This document shows, piece after piece, positions 27,375 to 36,526 of a DNA stretch of 64,000 bases. The position numbers and the translations under genes are program-made. Numbering within the stretch: position 1 is the first letter of the stretch; every line of letters begins with the position of its first letter. The stretch comes from Acidovorax sp. GBBC 1281. Lineage in GTDB: Bacteria; Pseudomonadota; Gammaproteobacteria; Burkholderiales; Burkholderiaceae_C. The notes below the pieces were generated by a model that saw nothing but the letters and a program-made list of their open reading frames with translations, searched no databases and was not told the DNA's origin. The DNA is taken from NCBI RefSeq assembly GCF_028473645.1, contig NZ_CP097269.1:3490001-3554000 (forward strand), given 5' to 3'.

Positions 27375-28928
27375 ATGACCACGACCATCCGGTACCACGA
27401 CCTCGTGGAGTCCGTTGCTGCGTCCCTGCAGTACATCAGCTACTACCACCCCGCCGACTTCATCGCCCACCTGGCGCGCGCCTACGAGCGCGAGCAAAGC
27501 CCGGCGGCCAAGGACGCGATGGCGCAGATCCTCACCAACAGCAAGATGAGCGCGACCGGCCAGCGCCCCATCTGCCAGGACACCGGCATCGTCAACGTGT
27601 TCCTGAAGATCGGCATGGACGTGCGCTGGGAAGGCTTTCCCGGCGGCCTGGAAGACGCCATCAACGAAGGCGTGCGCCGCGGCTACAACCACCCCGACAA
27701 CACGCTGCGCGCCAGCGTCGTGGCCGACCCGCAGTTCGCCCGCAAGAACACCAAGGACAACACGCCCGCGGTGATCTTCACGCAGATCGTTCCGGGCGAC
27801 ACCGTGGACATCACCGTCGCGGCCAAGGGCGGCGGCAGCGAGAACAAGTCCAAGATGGTCATGATGAACCCCAGCGACAACCTGGTGGACTGGGTGCTCA
27901 AGACCGTGCCCACGATGGGCGCCGGCTGGTGCCCGCCCGGCATGCTGGGCATCGGCATCGGCGGCACGGCGGAAAAAGCCGTGCTGCTGGCCAAGGAAAG
28001 CCTGATGGACGACCTGAACATGTACGAGCTGCAGGCCAAGGCCGCGCGCGGCGAAAAGCTCGATCAGGTCGAGGAACTGCGCCTGGAGCTGTACGAGAAG
28101 GTCAACGCCCTGGGCATCGGCGCGCAGGGCCTGGGCGGCCTGAGCACCGTGCTGGACATCAAGGTCAAGATGTACCCCACGCACGCGGCCTCCAAGCCCG
28201 TGGCGATGATCCCCAACTGCGCCGCCACGCGCCACGCGCACTTCGTGCTGGACGGCTCCGGCCCTGCCTATCTCGAGGCGCCTTCGCTCGACCTGTGGCC
28301 CAAGATCGACTGGGCGCCCGACTACAACAAGAGCCGCCGCGTCAACCTGGACACCCTCACCAAGGAAGAAGTGGCGAGCTGGAAGCCGGGCGACACGCTG
28401 CTGCTCAACGGCAAGATGCTCACCGGCCGCGATGCCGCGCACAAGCGCATCCAGGACATGCTGGCCAAGGGCGAGAAGCTGCCCGTGGACTTCACCAACC
28501 GCGTCATCTACTACGTGGGCCCCGTGGACCCGGTCAAGGACGAGGCCGTGGGCCCCGCCGGCCCGACGACCGCCACGCGCATGGACAAGTTCACCGAGAT
28601 GATGCTGGCCGAAACGGGCCTGATCTCGATGATCGGCAAGTCCGAGCGCGGCCCGGTCGCCATCGAAGCCATCAAGAAGCACCAGAGCGCCTACCTGATG
28701 GCCGTGGGCGGCGCCGCCTACCTGGTCAGCAAGGCCATCAAGGAAGCCAAGGTCGTCGGCTTTGCCGATCTGGGCATGGAAGCCATCTACGAGTTCACCG
28801 TGGTGGACATGCCCGTGACCGTGGCCGTGGACGCGGGCGGCACCAGCGCCCACATCACGGGCCCGGCGGAGTGGCAAAAGCGCATCGCCACGGGCGAGTT
28901 CAAGTCCATCGACCTCGTCGCCGCTTGA
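27375..28928 (+). CDS. fumA: Class I fumarate hydratase (iron-sulfur)
   Basis: This 517-residue class I fumarase uses an oxygen-labile 4Fe-4S cluster. The alpha region has RPICQDTGIVNVFLKIG with the first cluster Cys, GGSENKSKMVMMNPS, and GWCPPGMLGIGIGGTAEKAV with another. The third Cys is in IPNCAATRHAHFVLDG. The beta region follows from about residue 325 (GDTLLLNGKMLTGRDAAHKRI, YYVGPVDPVKDEAVGPAGPTTATRMD). The length fits the fused alpha-beta form. It overlaps in role with fumC at 23509 and probably serves in iron-replete, low-oxidant conditions. Confidence 0.95.
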   Translation: MTTTIRYHDLVESVAASLQYISYYHPADFIAHLARAYEREQSPAAKDAMAQILTNSKMSATGQRPICQDTGIVNVFLKIGMDVRWEGFPGGLEDAINEGVRRGYNHPDNTLRASVVADPQFARKNTKDNTPAVIFTQIVPGDTVDITVAAKGGGSENKSKMVMMNPSDNLVDWVLKTVPTMGAGWCPPGMLGIGIGGTAEKAVLLAKESLMDDLNMYELQAKAARGEKLDQVEELRLELYEKVNALGIGAQGLGGLSTVLDIKVKMYPTHAASKPVAMIPNCAATRHAHFVLDGSGPAYLEAPSLDLWPKIDWAPDYNKSRRVNLDTLTKEEVASWKPGDTLLLNGKMLTGRDAAHKRIQDMLAKGEKLPVDFTNRVIYYVGPVDPVKDEAVGPAGPTTATRMDKFTEMMLAETGLISMIGKSERGPVAIEAIKKHQSAYLMAVGGAAYLVSKAIKEAKVVGFADLGMEAIYEFTVVDMPVTVAVDAGGTSAHITGPAEWQKRIATGEFKSIDLVAA

Positions 28929-29058
28929 ACTCCATCTCCGGCCTTGGCGGCGGCTCCAGGCGTGGCCTGGTGGCGGCCCCGGGCCGCGGATCGGCCCAGC
29001 AGCCGCTGGGGCCGCCGGAGTTTTCTGATTTTTCCGTTCACATGGCACCAAGGCACGC

Positions 29059-29976
29059 ATGACGCCCACCTCGCAGCAACGCCCCATCGGTGTGTTCGAC
29101 AGCGGCATCGGCGGCCTGAGCGTGCTGCGCGCGCTGCAGGCCGAACTGCCGCACGAGCGCTTCGTCTACCTGGCGGACAGTGGCCACGCGCCCTACGGCG
29201 AGCGGGGCGACGCCTATGTCGCTGCGCGCACCCACGCCATCACCCGCTACCTGCAGGTGGTGCACGGCATCAAGGCCCTGGTCGTCGCCTGCAACACGGC
29301 CACCGCCGCCGCCATCCACGAGGTCCGGACCCAATGCCCGGACCTGCCCCTCGTCGGCCTGGAGCCGGCCATCAAGCCCGCGGTGGCGCTCAGCCAGACC
29401 GGGCGCATCGGCGTCATCGGCACGCGGGGCACGCTCACCAGCGGCAAGTTCGCGTTGCTGCTGGGGTCGCTGCAGTCGCAGGCCGAATTCGTGGTGCAGC
29501 CCTGCGATGGGCTGGCCTACGCCATCGAACGCAGCACTGAACATGCGGTGCCTGATGCCGCCGAATCCTCCGAGGTGCGCGAACTGTGCACTCGCTACAT
29601 CGCCGCCATGGGCACGTTCGGCACCGCGGCAGGCCACATCGACACCCTGGTGCTGGGCTGCACCCACTATGTGTTCGCCGAAGAGGAGTTGCGCGCCCTC
29701 ATCGGCCCGGCAGTGCGCCTGGTGGACACCGGCGAGCCGGTTGCCAGGCAAACCCGCCGCCTGCTGCAGGCGACCGGCCTCCTGGCGGATCCCGGCGACG
29801 AGATCCCCGCCGCATGCGACCGCATGCAACTGATCACCACGGGCTCGCTGCTGCCCCTGCAGGCCGCAGCCCAGCGCTGGCTGCAGCTACCGGCCCGGTG
29901 CTGCAGCACGGCCACCGTGCCGGCGGACGGTGCAGGTGCAATGGCTCATGAAGCCAATCGGGCTCTGGCGCAATAA
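29059..29976 (+). CDS. murI: Glutamate racemase
   Basis: MurI makes D-glutamate for peptidoglycan. The 305-residue cytoplasmic enzyme has the two catalytic cysteines in VVACNTATAA (C78) and LGCTHY (C201), and the substrate Asp-Ser in IGVFDSGIGGLSVL near the N-terminus. The C-terminal 30 residues are longer and less conserved than in most homologues. It lies 130 bp after fumA and may be expressed on its own. Confidence 0.95.
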   Translation: MTPTSQQRPIGVFDSGIGGLSVLRALQAELPHERFVYLADSGHAPYGERGDAYVAARTHAITRYLQVVHGIKALVVACNTATAAAIHEVRTQCPDLPLVGLEPAIKPAVALSQTGRIGVIGTRGTLTSGKFALLLGSLQSQAEFVVQPCDGLAYAIERSTEHAVPDAAESSEVRELCTRYIAAMGTFGTAAGHIDTLVLGCTHYVFAEEELRALIGPAVRLVDTGEPVARQTRRLLQATGLLADPGDEIPAACDRMQLITTGSLLPLQAAAQRWLQLPARCCSTATVPADGAGAMAHEANRALAQ

Positions 29977-29984
29977 AGTTCCCG

Positions 29985-30014
29985 GCGTCTAGCTACAAAA
30001 ACAATAGCAGACGC
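29985..30014. repeat. Dispersed palindrome with extended arms
   Basis: GCGTCT-AGCTAC...ATAGC-AGACGC is a hairpin whose inner part resembles the other TGCTAT/ATAGCA repeats and whose outer arms GCGTCT/AGACGC lengthen the stem. It lies between the convergent murI and metallopeptidase genes and may act as their shared transcription stop. Confidence 0.55.
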
Positions 30015-30022
30015 AACGGCCA

Positions 30023-30538
30023 TCAGACGCCCCAGAGGCGCTCACCCGCATGCTCGATGTGGGTCAGATACAACCGCGTATCGAACTCATACTGGTGGTA
30101 GTGGGGCTCCATGTGCTCGCACAACTGGTAGAAGGCCTTGTCGTGGTCCTTCTCGCGCAAGTGGGCCAATTCGTGCACGACGATCATGCGCAGAAACTCT
30201 TCCGGTGCCTGCTTGAACATGGAGGCGATGCGGATCTCGTGCCGCGCCGTCAGGCGCCCGCCCTGCACGCGCGCCGACGACGTGTGCAGCCCCAACGCGT
30301 GCCGCACCACATGGATCTTGCTGTCGAACACCACTTTCTGCACCGTATCGGCCTTGCGCAGATGCTGCGCCTTCAGGTCGGCGGCGTATTGGTACAGCGC
30401 CTTGTCGGTGCGCACGGCATGCGCCTGGGGATAGCGCCGCTGCAGCAGGGCCGCCAGGCCCCCTTCGGCGATGAGCGTGCGCACCTGATCCTGCAAGGCA
30501 TCCGGGTACGCACGAAGGTAAGGCAGTTCGATCGCCAT
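30023..30538 (-). CDS. YgjP-like zinc metallopeptidase (DUF45)
   Basis: This 171-residue protein is of the YgjP/SprT-like metal-dependent hydrolase family. It carries the zinc motif HELAHLREKDHDKAFYQLCEH: HExxH plus a third His ligand about 10 residues on. The ATG at 30538 gives MAIELPYLRAYP, a family-like start; upstream in-frame sequence is low-complexity. The family is thought to be cytoplasmic and its substrate is unknown. It lies 67 bp downstream of the next gene on the same strand. Confidence 0.82.
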   Translation of the reverse strand: MAIELPYLRAYPDALQDQVRTLIAEGGLAALLQRRYPQAHAVRTDKALYQYAADLKAQHLRKADTVQKVVFDSKIHVVRHALGLHTSSARVQGGRLTARHEIRIASMFKQAPEEFLRMIVVHELAHLREKDHDKAFYQLCEHMEPHYHQYEFDTRLYLTHIEHAGERLWGV

Positions 30539-30605
30539 CGGTCGCAATCCGCTGGCCACCTCTGGACAAGAGGCCACCGGGTCTTTCACGAAAAGGCGTG
30601 CGCTC

Positions 30606-31238
30606 TCAGTGCAGATGGCGGGGGCGGCGCCCGCCGCTGCCACCATGGCCACCACCGGAACCGCCGCTGCCGCGTGGCGGCTTGCCAATCTCCAGCGAGT
30701 TCACCAGGGCATCGAAACGCTGCGAGAACAGCTTGTCGATCTCGGCCACCACGCCGCCCAGTTCAGCGCCGTCGAAGTGGCGTTCCATCATGTTCACGAC
30801 ATCCTGCACGAGCAGATCGCGCTGCACCTGCATGATGGCCGCGGGGGTCGGGCCCACGAACAGCATGAGGAAGTCGTCACGCGCTTCGGTGCCGTCATCC
30901 TCTTCGTCTTCATCGAAGTCGGTGTCGTAGAACGTGACCTCGATGGCCGCGCCCTGCTCCGACAACTCGTTGAGGCTCATGCACATCTCGTCGAGCGACT
31001 GGCGAAAGTCTTCGTCGCCACGCACCGTCCAGCAGATTTGCAGGGTGTGCTCCTTGGCGTCGAACTGGATGCCGGGCTCTTCCTCATAGGCGCTCGCCGC
31101 ACCGTCGGCCAAGGAACGGGCCCCGGCGTACTTCCAGAGCGGCTTCAAAGCCTCTTGCAACTGGTCGAACCCCGTATCGGCCCGCAACTGCACCTGGCCG
31201 TGGACATGGATTTCAAAGGGAGCGTTGTAACTTGACAT
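30606..31238 (-). CDS. Conserved hypothetical protein with Gly/Ser/His-rich tail
   Basis: This 210-residue cytoplasmic-looking protein is not one I can name. The body (residues about 5-180) is acidic and probably alpha/beta, with FEIHVHGQVQLRADTGFDQLQEALKPLWKYAG, an acidic stretch DTDFDEDEEDDGTEARDDF, and MMERHFDGAELGGVVAEIDKLFSQRF. The tail is Gly/Ser/Arg/His-rich. It lies between tRNA-Leu and the YgjP-like gene on the same strand and probably forms an operon with the latter. Confidence 0.65.
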   Translation of the reverse strand: MSSYNAPFEIHVHGQVQLRADTGFDQLQEALKPLWKYAGARSLADGAASAYEEEPGIQFDAKEHTLQICWTVRGDEDFRQSLDEMCMSLNELSEQGAAIEVTFYDTDFDEDEEDDGTEARDDFLMLFVGPTPAAIMQVQRDLLVQDVVNMMERHFDGAELGGVVAEIDKLFSQRFDALVNSLEIGKPPRGSGGSGGGHGGSGGRRPRHLH

Positions 31239-31251
31239 GATCGAATCGTAG

Positions 31252-31343
31252 TGGTGCCCCGAGCCGGGGTCGAACCGGCACGCCCCTTTTCAGGAAGCGG
31301 CGGATTTTAAGTCCGCAGTGTCTACCAATTTCACCATCGGGGC
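31252..31343 (-). tRNA. tRNA-Leu (anticodon TAA)
   Basis: Read on the minus strand, GCCCCGA pairs with TCGGGGC in the acceptor stem. The anticodon loop CTTAAAA sits in a GCGGA/TCCGC stem, a long variable arm is present as expected for Leu, and the T loop is GGTTCGACC. A CCA end is encoded. A promoter-like TTGCGC-N17-TACGCT lies just upstream, near 31370-31400. Confidence 0.95.
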
Positions 31344-31451
31344 GCCGGCTGCGCGGCGCGCACCTTGCATTCAAGCGTAACCCGGGCCACGCAGGTGCGC
31401 AACGCTGCCAATGCGGATCGGCCAATCCAAAGAACAACCGATTCGCACAAT

Positions 31452-31477
31452 AAAAAAGGGAAGCCTAAGCCTCCCTT
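31452..31477 (-). terminator. Terminator-like hairpin upstream of tRNA-Leu
   Basis: On the minus strand, AAGGGAGGC and GCTTCCCTT pair imperfectly (about 8 of 10) and are followed by TTTTTT. It would stop transcripts coming leftward from the island before they reach tRNA-Leu. Confidence 0.6.
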
Positions 31478-31479
31478 GC

Positions 31480-31499
31480 AAATCGGAGCGGGAAACGAG
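31480..31499. repeat. Candidate attL: tRNA-Gly 3'-end-like sequence
   Basis: AAATCGGAGCGGGAAACGAG matches 18 of 20 bases at 55502-55521, which is the 3' end of the intact tRNA-Gly gene beside an integrase. It is what a displaced tRNA 3' end would look like at the far boundary of an integrated element. Confidence 0.5.
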
Positions 31500-31725
31500 A
31501 TGCTCGCTTCCAACTCAACGTCTTGATACACAAGAGGTTTTTCGGACACCCCTCGGGCAGAAAACCCAGATTATGTCCTACTTTTTCGGGCGTGGCCAAG
31601 TTCCAGGCCCACGCGCAACCTGTAACCTCCAGTGCAATCACCCCACCATGGAGGGATAGGCCATACGGAGTCGACGCGTTCCAGTCCTGCTTCCTCAAAA
31701 TCTTCGATCTTTCAGAGGGTCACCC

Positions 31726-32421
31726 ATGCACTACGCACCATCGAACCGCCCAGCCACCTCGGCTTTCATCCTGGGGGTTTAACGGCTGCCTGTGCCTCAC
31801 TGGCCTGGGCGCAGACGGCCGAGCCCGAACTGGGCATGGGGAGTTACGACGGAGAATTGAAGGGTGGGTCAGGCCGCAGCCTGCACATCGTTGCGCAGCA
31901 AGGCAACGCAAGACATGGTCGTGACCTATGTCAGCCACCGGCCGGATGGTTCCTCGCTCTTTCTGCAAACCGGCCGCGTGCGCGCTGAGGGACAGACGGC
32001 TTTCTCTGGCGACCTGCGCGAGTTTCGCAAAGGCCCCGTACCCGGTGGCGCCCAAGGTCACGGCGAGGAAGCGGCCGACCTCGGGCAGATGCGCATCGCT
32101 TTCGACTCCGCGACGACGGGAACGGTGACCCTGCCGGGCGACACGCCCCGCCGCATCGCGAGGTTCCAGCACAGGGCACGTTTCAATCAGAACTGTCGGA
32201 GCCGGAACATTGGCAGCACCAGCGTGACGGGGTATCCCACCGCGCCGTCGTTTTCCGCGCGCGACGGCCAGTTCCGGTTCGTTTACGGGTATGGCGAGTC
32301 CCAAACGTGCATTTACACAGGCCCCTACCGGTTCGCGGGCCGAGGCATCGAAACCTCGGGAACCTATTCCTGCAACAGCACCCAGCCCGTCACCTACGAC
32401 TACCTCCGCTTCGAGGGTTGA
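31726..32421 (+). pseudogene. Frameshifted exported protein gene
   Basis: Two or three frames must be joined to read this protein. One frame gives a signal-peptide-like LTAACASLAWAQTAEPELG and GSYDGELKGGSGRSLHIVAQQGN. After about 31905 the reading continues in another frame (MVVTYVSHRPDGSSLFLQTGRVRAEGQTAFSGDLREF) to the stop at 32421. The order (SGRSLHIVAQQ, then VVTYVSHRPDGSSLFL, then LPGDTPRRIARFQHR) resembles a repeat domain of secreted proteins with SGRGFxIExQ and DxxGxPxW motifs. The intact function is unknown. It sits just inside the proposed island boundary. Confidence 0.6.
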
Positions 32422-32822
32422 CGGAAAAGAGGCATCTGGTCGGAAACATGAATCCCGGTCGCCCCAGTGATCGGCATCTGTGTTCGCCCCGACATCACGG
32501 CGCCCGGTTTGCAACATCCATGCACCAGCGCAGAACTGAACACATTGGCACTGTGAAGGCTCCTAATCACGTCAGGGCAACTGCAAGCCGTGCGCGAAAC
32601 GTGCCATGCATCCCAACAGACACCATGGGGTGATTGCAGTTCGCAGCCAGCGAGTAAATAGTGGTGTCCACACAAAGCGGCTGCGCAAGAGCAGTCGCTT
32701 CTAATGAGGGGATTCAGAGGTGAGGTAGACGTCGACTTCCCGAGTGGCTGACGAGGCCCGCAACCGCAGCCTTCGACTCCTCCACCAGCCGTTCCACCCT
32801 ATTCCGCACGCTCCTCGCACAA
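32422..32822. other. Gap with no recognised gene
   Basis: I see no convincing coding sequence, RNA gene or repeat in these 401 bp. It presumably contains the promoter of the hybrid kinase gene, but no clear box was found. Confidence 0.5.
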
Positions 32823-34652
32823 ATGCCGATCGCACCCGACAGCCGCTATCCCGATGCATGGCATGCCGAGCCCGCCGCCGATGCCCAAACCTCCAGCGCC
32901 GTACTCGATCTGGCGGTACGGCGACGACTGCTCCAATCTTTCGCATCGCGTGGCGGCGCTTCGGAGATTCCTGCCCTCGTCATCCCTGGCGTATTGACGT
33001 GGCTTCACGCGCGCACCGGAGCGCCATCCAGCCCCATGCTCTGGTGGTGGGGTGCGCTCCTCGCCTTTGCGGGCCTGCTGTGGGCCATGCAATGGCGCTT
33101 TCGCCGAGACACCACGCGACCCGATGCCGAGGTGGTGCCTCGCTGGGAACGGATCTTCCAGGTGCTGGCAGTGGTGGACGGTTTGCTCTGGGTCGTGCCC
33201 ATCGCACTCACACAGGGGGCACCCCAAGATTTCCGGCTCCTGGTGTACCTCGTCATGTGTGCGGTGATCGCCTCCGGCACGACTTTCCTCGCGCCCCAGC
33301 CCCGCGTTTTCTTTCCGTTTTTCGTGGCCACGTACGGTCCGATCCTGGCCGCCGTGACATGGTATTTCCCCGAGCGCTGGCAGGCCATGCTCGCGCTGGT
33401 GGCTCTCTTTGGCGGCGTGATCTTGCGACATGCCTGGGGGTCACGCCGATTCGTCGTGCAGCAGGTGGAAATGGAGCGCCAGCGGTTGCAGCTCGCAGAA
33501 CGTTACCGAGCGGCCAAGGAGGAAGCAGAGCGCGCGCTGGAGGAAAAGAACCGGTTCTATGCCACGGCCAGCCATGACCTGCGCCAGCCACTGCACGCAT
33601 TGGGCCTGCTGATGGAGACGGCGATTCAGCGCAATACCGATGCGCAGCTCGTGCCGGTGCTCGACGGCATCCAAGATTGCGCCCGGTCCCTCTCCTTCAT
33701 GTTCGATGCGTTGCTCGACCTGTCGCGCCTGGAATCGAGTACCTACGAAGTTCGGCGCGAGCCCGTGGCGCTGACCACCGTATTCGGCGATGTGGCGACG
33801 GTGTTCGGTCCGGATGCGCAGCGGCGGGGGCTGCGACTGCGGTTCGGCCTGCCACGCCGCCGACTGCCCACCGTGCACACCGACGGCACGCTACTGCGGC
33901 AGATGATCTTCAACCTCGTTCAGAACGCGCTGCGCTACACCTCGAGCGGCGGCATGCTGGTCGGGATTCGCGCGCGCGGCACGCAATGGCGGATCGAAGT
34001 TCGCGACACAGGCCCTGGCGTGCCGCTGGAGGACCAGCATCGCCTCTATGCCCCGTTCTATCGCGGCGGCGCCCGCTGGACGCAGGAGGTGGCCGGCCAT
34101 GGCCTGGGCCTCTCGGTGGTGGCGCGCTCGGCCCGACTGATCGGTGCCACCTATGGCTTTCAGTCGACACCGGGCCGGGGGTCGTGCTTCTGGCTCTCAC
34201 TCGACGCTGCGCCGGATGGCCTGCCGCAGGATGGCAAGTCGCCGGGCGACGTGTCATGGCAGGAGCGGATGGGTTCCTTGTCGGGACGCTGCCTGCTGGT
34301 CGAAGACGATCCGCAGGTGGCGACGGCGGTGGCCGCGCTTTTGCGCTCCTGGGGGCTGGAGGTCGACCTGGCAGCCACGGCACAGCAAGCACTGCAGATC
34401 GTGGACGCGGGCCCCTTGGCGCCAGGGGCCGTTCTGTGTGATCAGCGCCTTGCCGCTGGCCAGAGTGGCTTCGAGCTGCTGCAGGAGTTGCTGCGGCGGT
34501 GCCCTGCAGCGCGTGGCGCGCTCGTGAGCGGCGAGCACCAATCGGCCGCGCTGGCACAGGCAGAGGAAGAAGGCTACCTCGTTTTCCGCAAGCCCCTCTC
34601 ACCCGCGCAGTTGCATGCGGTCCTGGCCCGCTGGTTCACGGCCTCCGTTTGA
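32823..34652 (+). CDS. Hybrid sensor histidine kinase with C-terminal receiver
   Basis: This 609-residue inner-membrane kinase has about five hydrophobic segments in residues 45-205. A short coiled coil (RYRAAKEEAERALEEKNRF) leads to the phosphoacceptor motif ATASHDLRQPLHALG (His near 256). The ATPase domain has NLVQNALRYTSSGG, DTGPGVPLEDQ and GHGLGLSVVARSARL. The receiver (about 495-605) keeps VEDD, the phosphoacceptor Asp in VLCDQRLAAGQSGFE and the Lys in YLVFRKPLSP. No response regulator gene is adjacent. The signal is unknown. The SHDLRQPLHAL variant is common in orphan hybrid kinases of Proteobacteria. Confidence 0.92.
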   Translation: MPIAPDSRYPDAWHAEPAADAQTSSAVLDLAVRRRLLQSFASRGGASEIPALVIPGVLTWLHARTGAPSSPMLWWWGALLAFAGLLWAMQWRFRRDTTRPDAEVVPRWERIFQVLAVVDGLLWVVPIALTQGAPQDFRLLVYLVMCAVIASGTTFLAPQPRVFFPFFVATYGPILAAVTWYFPERWQAMLALVALFGGVILRHAWGSRRFVVQQVEMERQRLQLAERYRAAKEEAERALEEKNRFYATASHDLRQPLHALGLLMETAIQRNTDAQLVPVLDGIQDCARSLSFMFDALLDLSRLESSTYEVRREPVALTTVFGDVATVFGPDAQRRGLRLRFGLPRRRLPTVHTDGTLLRQMIFNLVQNALRYTSSGGMLVGIRARGTQWRIEVRDTGPGVPLEDQHRLYAPFYRGGARWTQEVAGHGLGLSVVARSARLIGATYGFQSTPGRGSCFWLSLDAAPDGLPQDGKSPGDVSWQERMGSLSGRCLLVEDDPQVATAVAALLRSWGLEVDLAATAQQALQIVDAGPLAPGAVLCDQRLAAGQSGFELLQELLRRCPAARGALVSGEHQSAALAQAEEEGYLVFRKPLSPAQLHAVLARWFTASV

Positions 34653-35156
34653 TGCCCTGCAGCACGGTTCACCCGTCAGTGGGGGCGATGGATATCGCAG
34701 TTGGCAGCTTCAAGAAATACCTCTGAGCGCTGACGTCACATTCAAACGTTACGAGGCCCCTTCAATGCGCTGGCCTGAAGTTGGTGGCTCACCCGCCGCA
34801 TATACCGATACCGATGATTCGCGCCAACATCCAGGCACCACAGGTTACGTTTAGTCAGATATATACCAAATCGGCATAGGCTGTGTGCCACCGCTCTCTA
34901 CAGTGTCTGACACTTGATAAAAATTGGGACGACTGCCCGATGCTGCCTTTTGCAAACTCTGCCCGCTGCGCTGGACCGTGGCATCGTTCAGCCGCTGGCC
35001 TGGTGGAAATGCCATGGGACGGGCATCCGCGCGCGATCATCACGTGGCGCCCAGGCGTGAGCTGCCATGACGGGGGCAAGTTGAACACTGCGGACGCAGC
35101 CGATTCATTGCAACACGCCATCGACCCCAAGGCCCATCGCACCAGGAGACAACAAG
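34653..35156. other. Gap with no recognised gene
   Basis: This 504-bp space between the hybrid kinase and a LysR gene shows no ORF with family-like sequence. Its GC content is lower than that of the neighbours. Nothing specific is seen apart from the presumed promoter of the LysR gene. Confidence 0.5.
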
Positions 35157-36131
35157 ATGGAAATGAAGTGGCTGGAGGATCTTCTTGCGTTGGTGTACAA
35201 CGGCAGCTTTTCGGCGGCGGCCGCGGATCGGCACGTCACACAGCCTGCGCTCAGCCGCCGCATTCGCGCACTCGAACAATGGGTGGGAGTTCCACTTGTC
35301 AACAGAGCCGTCTACCCAGTGCAGCTCACGCCATACGGGCAGGAGTTCATGGGTTTGGCGCGCCAGACAGTGGCATCGATGCAAGCGATGCGCGCCGACC
35401 TTCGCCAAGCATCGGGCGAGAACGGGCAGCGTGTGCGAGTGCTGGCCCTGCACACGCTGGCATCGCGAACCGTGCCGGAGCTGATCGCACCGTTGATGCG
35501 CAATGAGCCCTCGCTGGCGGTCGAGATCGTGCCCAGTGTTCAAGGTGTTGAGTCACACTTTGACGAGCTCGACGGGGGCGGCGCACAGTTGCTGGTGGGC
35601 TATTCGCAGCTCAGGCCCGAAACGCGCACCAAGGATTACGAACGCCGTATCGTTGCTCACGATGCATTGGTTCCAGTCGCATCGTGCGCTTTCGTCGATG
35701 AAGACGGTCGCTGCGATCTGCAGCGCTCACGCGAGGTGCCCCTGCTCCGGTATTCGCCTTTCACTTTTTCGGCGGCACTGCTTGACCGTGTGTTCACGCA
35801 GATCGGCACGCGCTTACTGCCGCGCGCTGAATCGCCTTTGGCGGAGACGCTCAAAGCGCTTTGCCTGCAAGGATTGGGCGTGGCCTGGCTGCCGCGCAGC
35901 AGCGTGGCCGATGAGTTGGTGACCGGTGTTCTGCGCATCGTCGGAGCGGAGTGCTTTCATGTGCCAGTCGAAGTGTGTGCCTGGCGCCGGTTCGACCTGA
36001 ATCATCGCCGCGCCGTGCATCTATTCGAGGCGCTGCCGTCCTTGGCGGCTGCGGCTGAGCCAAGTCAACAGACGTCCCACAGCAAAACACCCGCGCCCAA
36101 AACCCGTGGCAAAACCCGAGGTATGCAATGA
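35157..36131 (+). CDS. LysR family transcriptional regulator
   Basis: This 324-residue LysR regulator has the helix-turn-helix at residues about 4-62 (WLEDLLALVYNGSFSAAAADRHVTQPALSRRI). The ligand domain runs from about 90, and a Lys/Thr/Pro-rich tail ends the protein (KTPAPKTRGKTRG). A GGAGA ribosome site precedes the ATG. The stop codon overlaps the start of the next gene by 4 bp (ATGA), so the truncated hydrolase downstream was probably its coupled partner. Confidence 0.9.
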   Translation: MEMKWLEDLLALVYNGSFSAAAADRHVTQPALSRRIRALEQWVGVPLVNRAVYPVQLTPYGQEFMGLARQTVASMQAMRADLRQASGENGQRVRVLALHTLASRTVPELIAPLMRNEPSLAVEIVPSVQGVESHFDELDGGGAQLLVGYSQLRPETRTKDYERRIVAHDALVPVASCAFVDEDGRCDLQRSREVPLLRYSPFTFSAALLDRVFTQIGTRLLPRAESPLAETLKALCLQGLGVAWLPRSSVADELVTGVLRIVGAECFHVPVEVCAWRRFDLNHRRAVHLFEALPSLAAAAEPSQQTSHSKTPAPKTRGKTRGMQ

Positions 36132-36526
36132 AAGCTTCCATCACTGACCTGACCCAACGCCGTCATCTGCTGGCTCTGGCCGCCAGCCTCCCGCTGATAG
36201 GCTGCGTTTCCTCGCCGTCTGCCGGCGGGACGCTGCTTGCCGGATCGCACGTCCTGCACTTTCCCGCACCTGGCCTTGGCGCGACCTCCGACGACATTCG
36301 CCTGCATGCCCACCGCCCCGCGCGCTGGCAGCCGAACGACCCTGTCGCCATCGTCATGCATGGCGTCCGCCGCGACGCAGACCGCTATCTCCGCGAATGG
36401 CTGGAACCCGCCGAGGATGCTGGCATCCTGGTTCTGGTGCCGGAGTTCACGCAGGCCAAGTTTCCCGAGCGCAATTTTTATAACTTCGGAAATGTCGCTG
36501 ACGACAAAGATGAACATACGGCCTAG
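36128..36526 (+). pseudogene. Lipoprotein alpha/beta-hydrolase, truncated by IS630
   Basis: Only the first 130 residues or so remain. A signal peptide with lipobox-like LPLIGCVSSP (Cys near residue 25) precedes HRPARWQPNDPVAIVMHGVRRDADRYLREWLEPAEDAGILVLVPEF. This is the start of a poly(3-hydroxybutyrate) depolymerase/esterase-like hydrolase with the HG oxyanion motif. The catalytic Ser region is lost: sequence ends in the terminal repeat of the IS630 element, and the stop codon TAG comes from the junction. It is translationally coupled to the LysR gene. Confidence 0.75.

Noticed and set aside
34883..35506. A 207-codon plus-strand frame overlapping the LysR start
   Set aside because: It overlaps the real LysR gene in another frame, and its unique part has no protein-like conservation or ribosome site.
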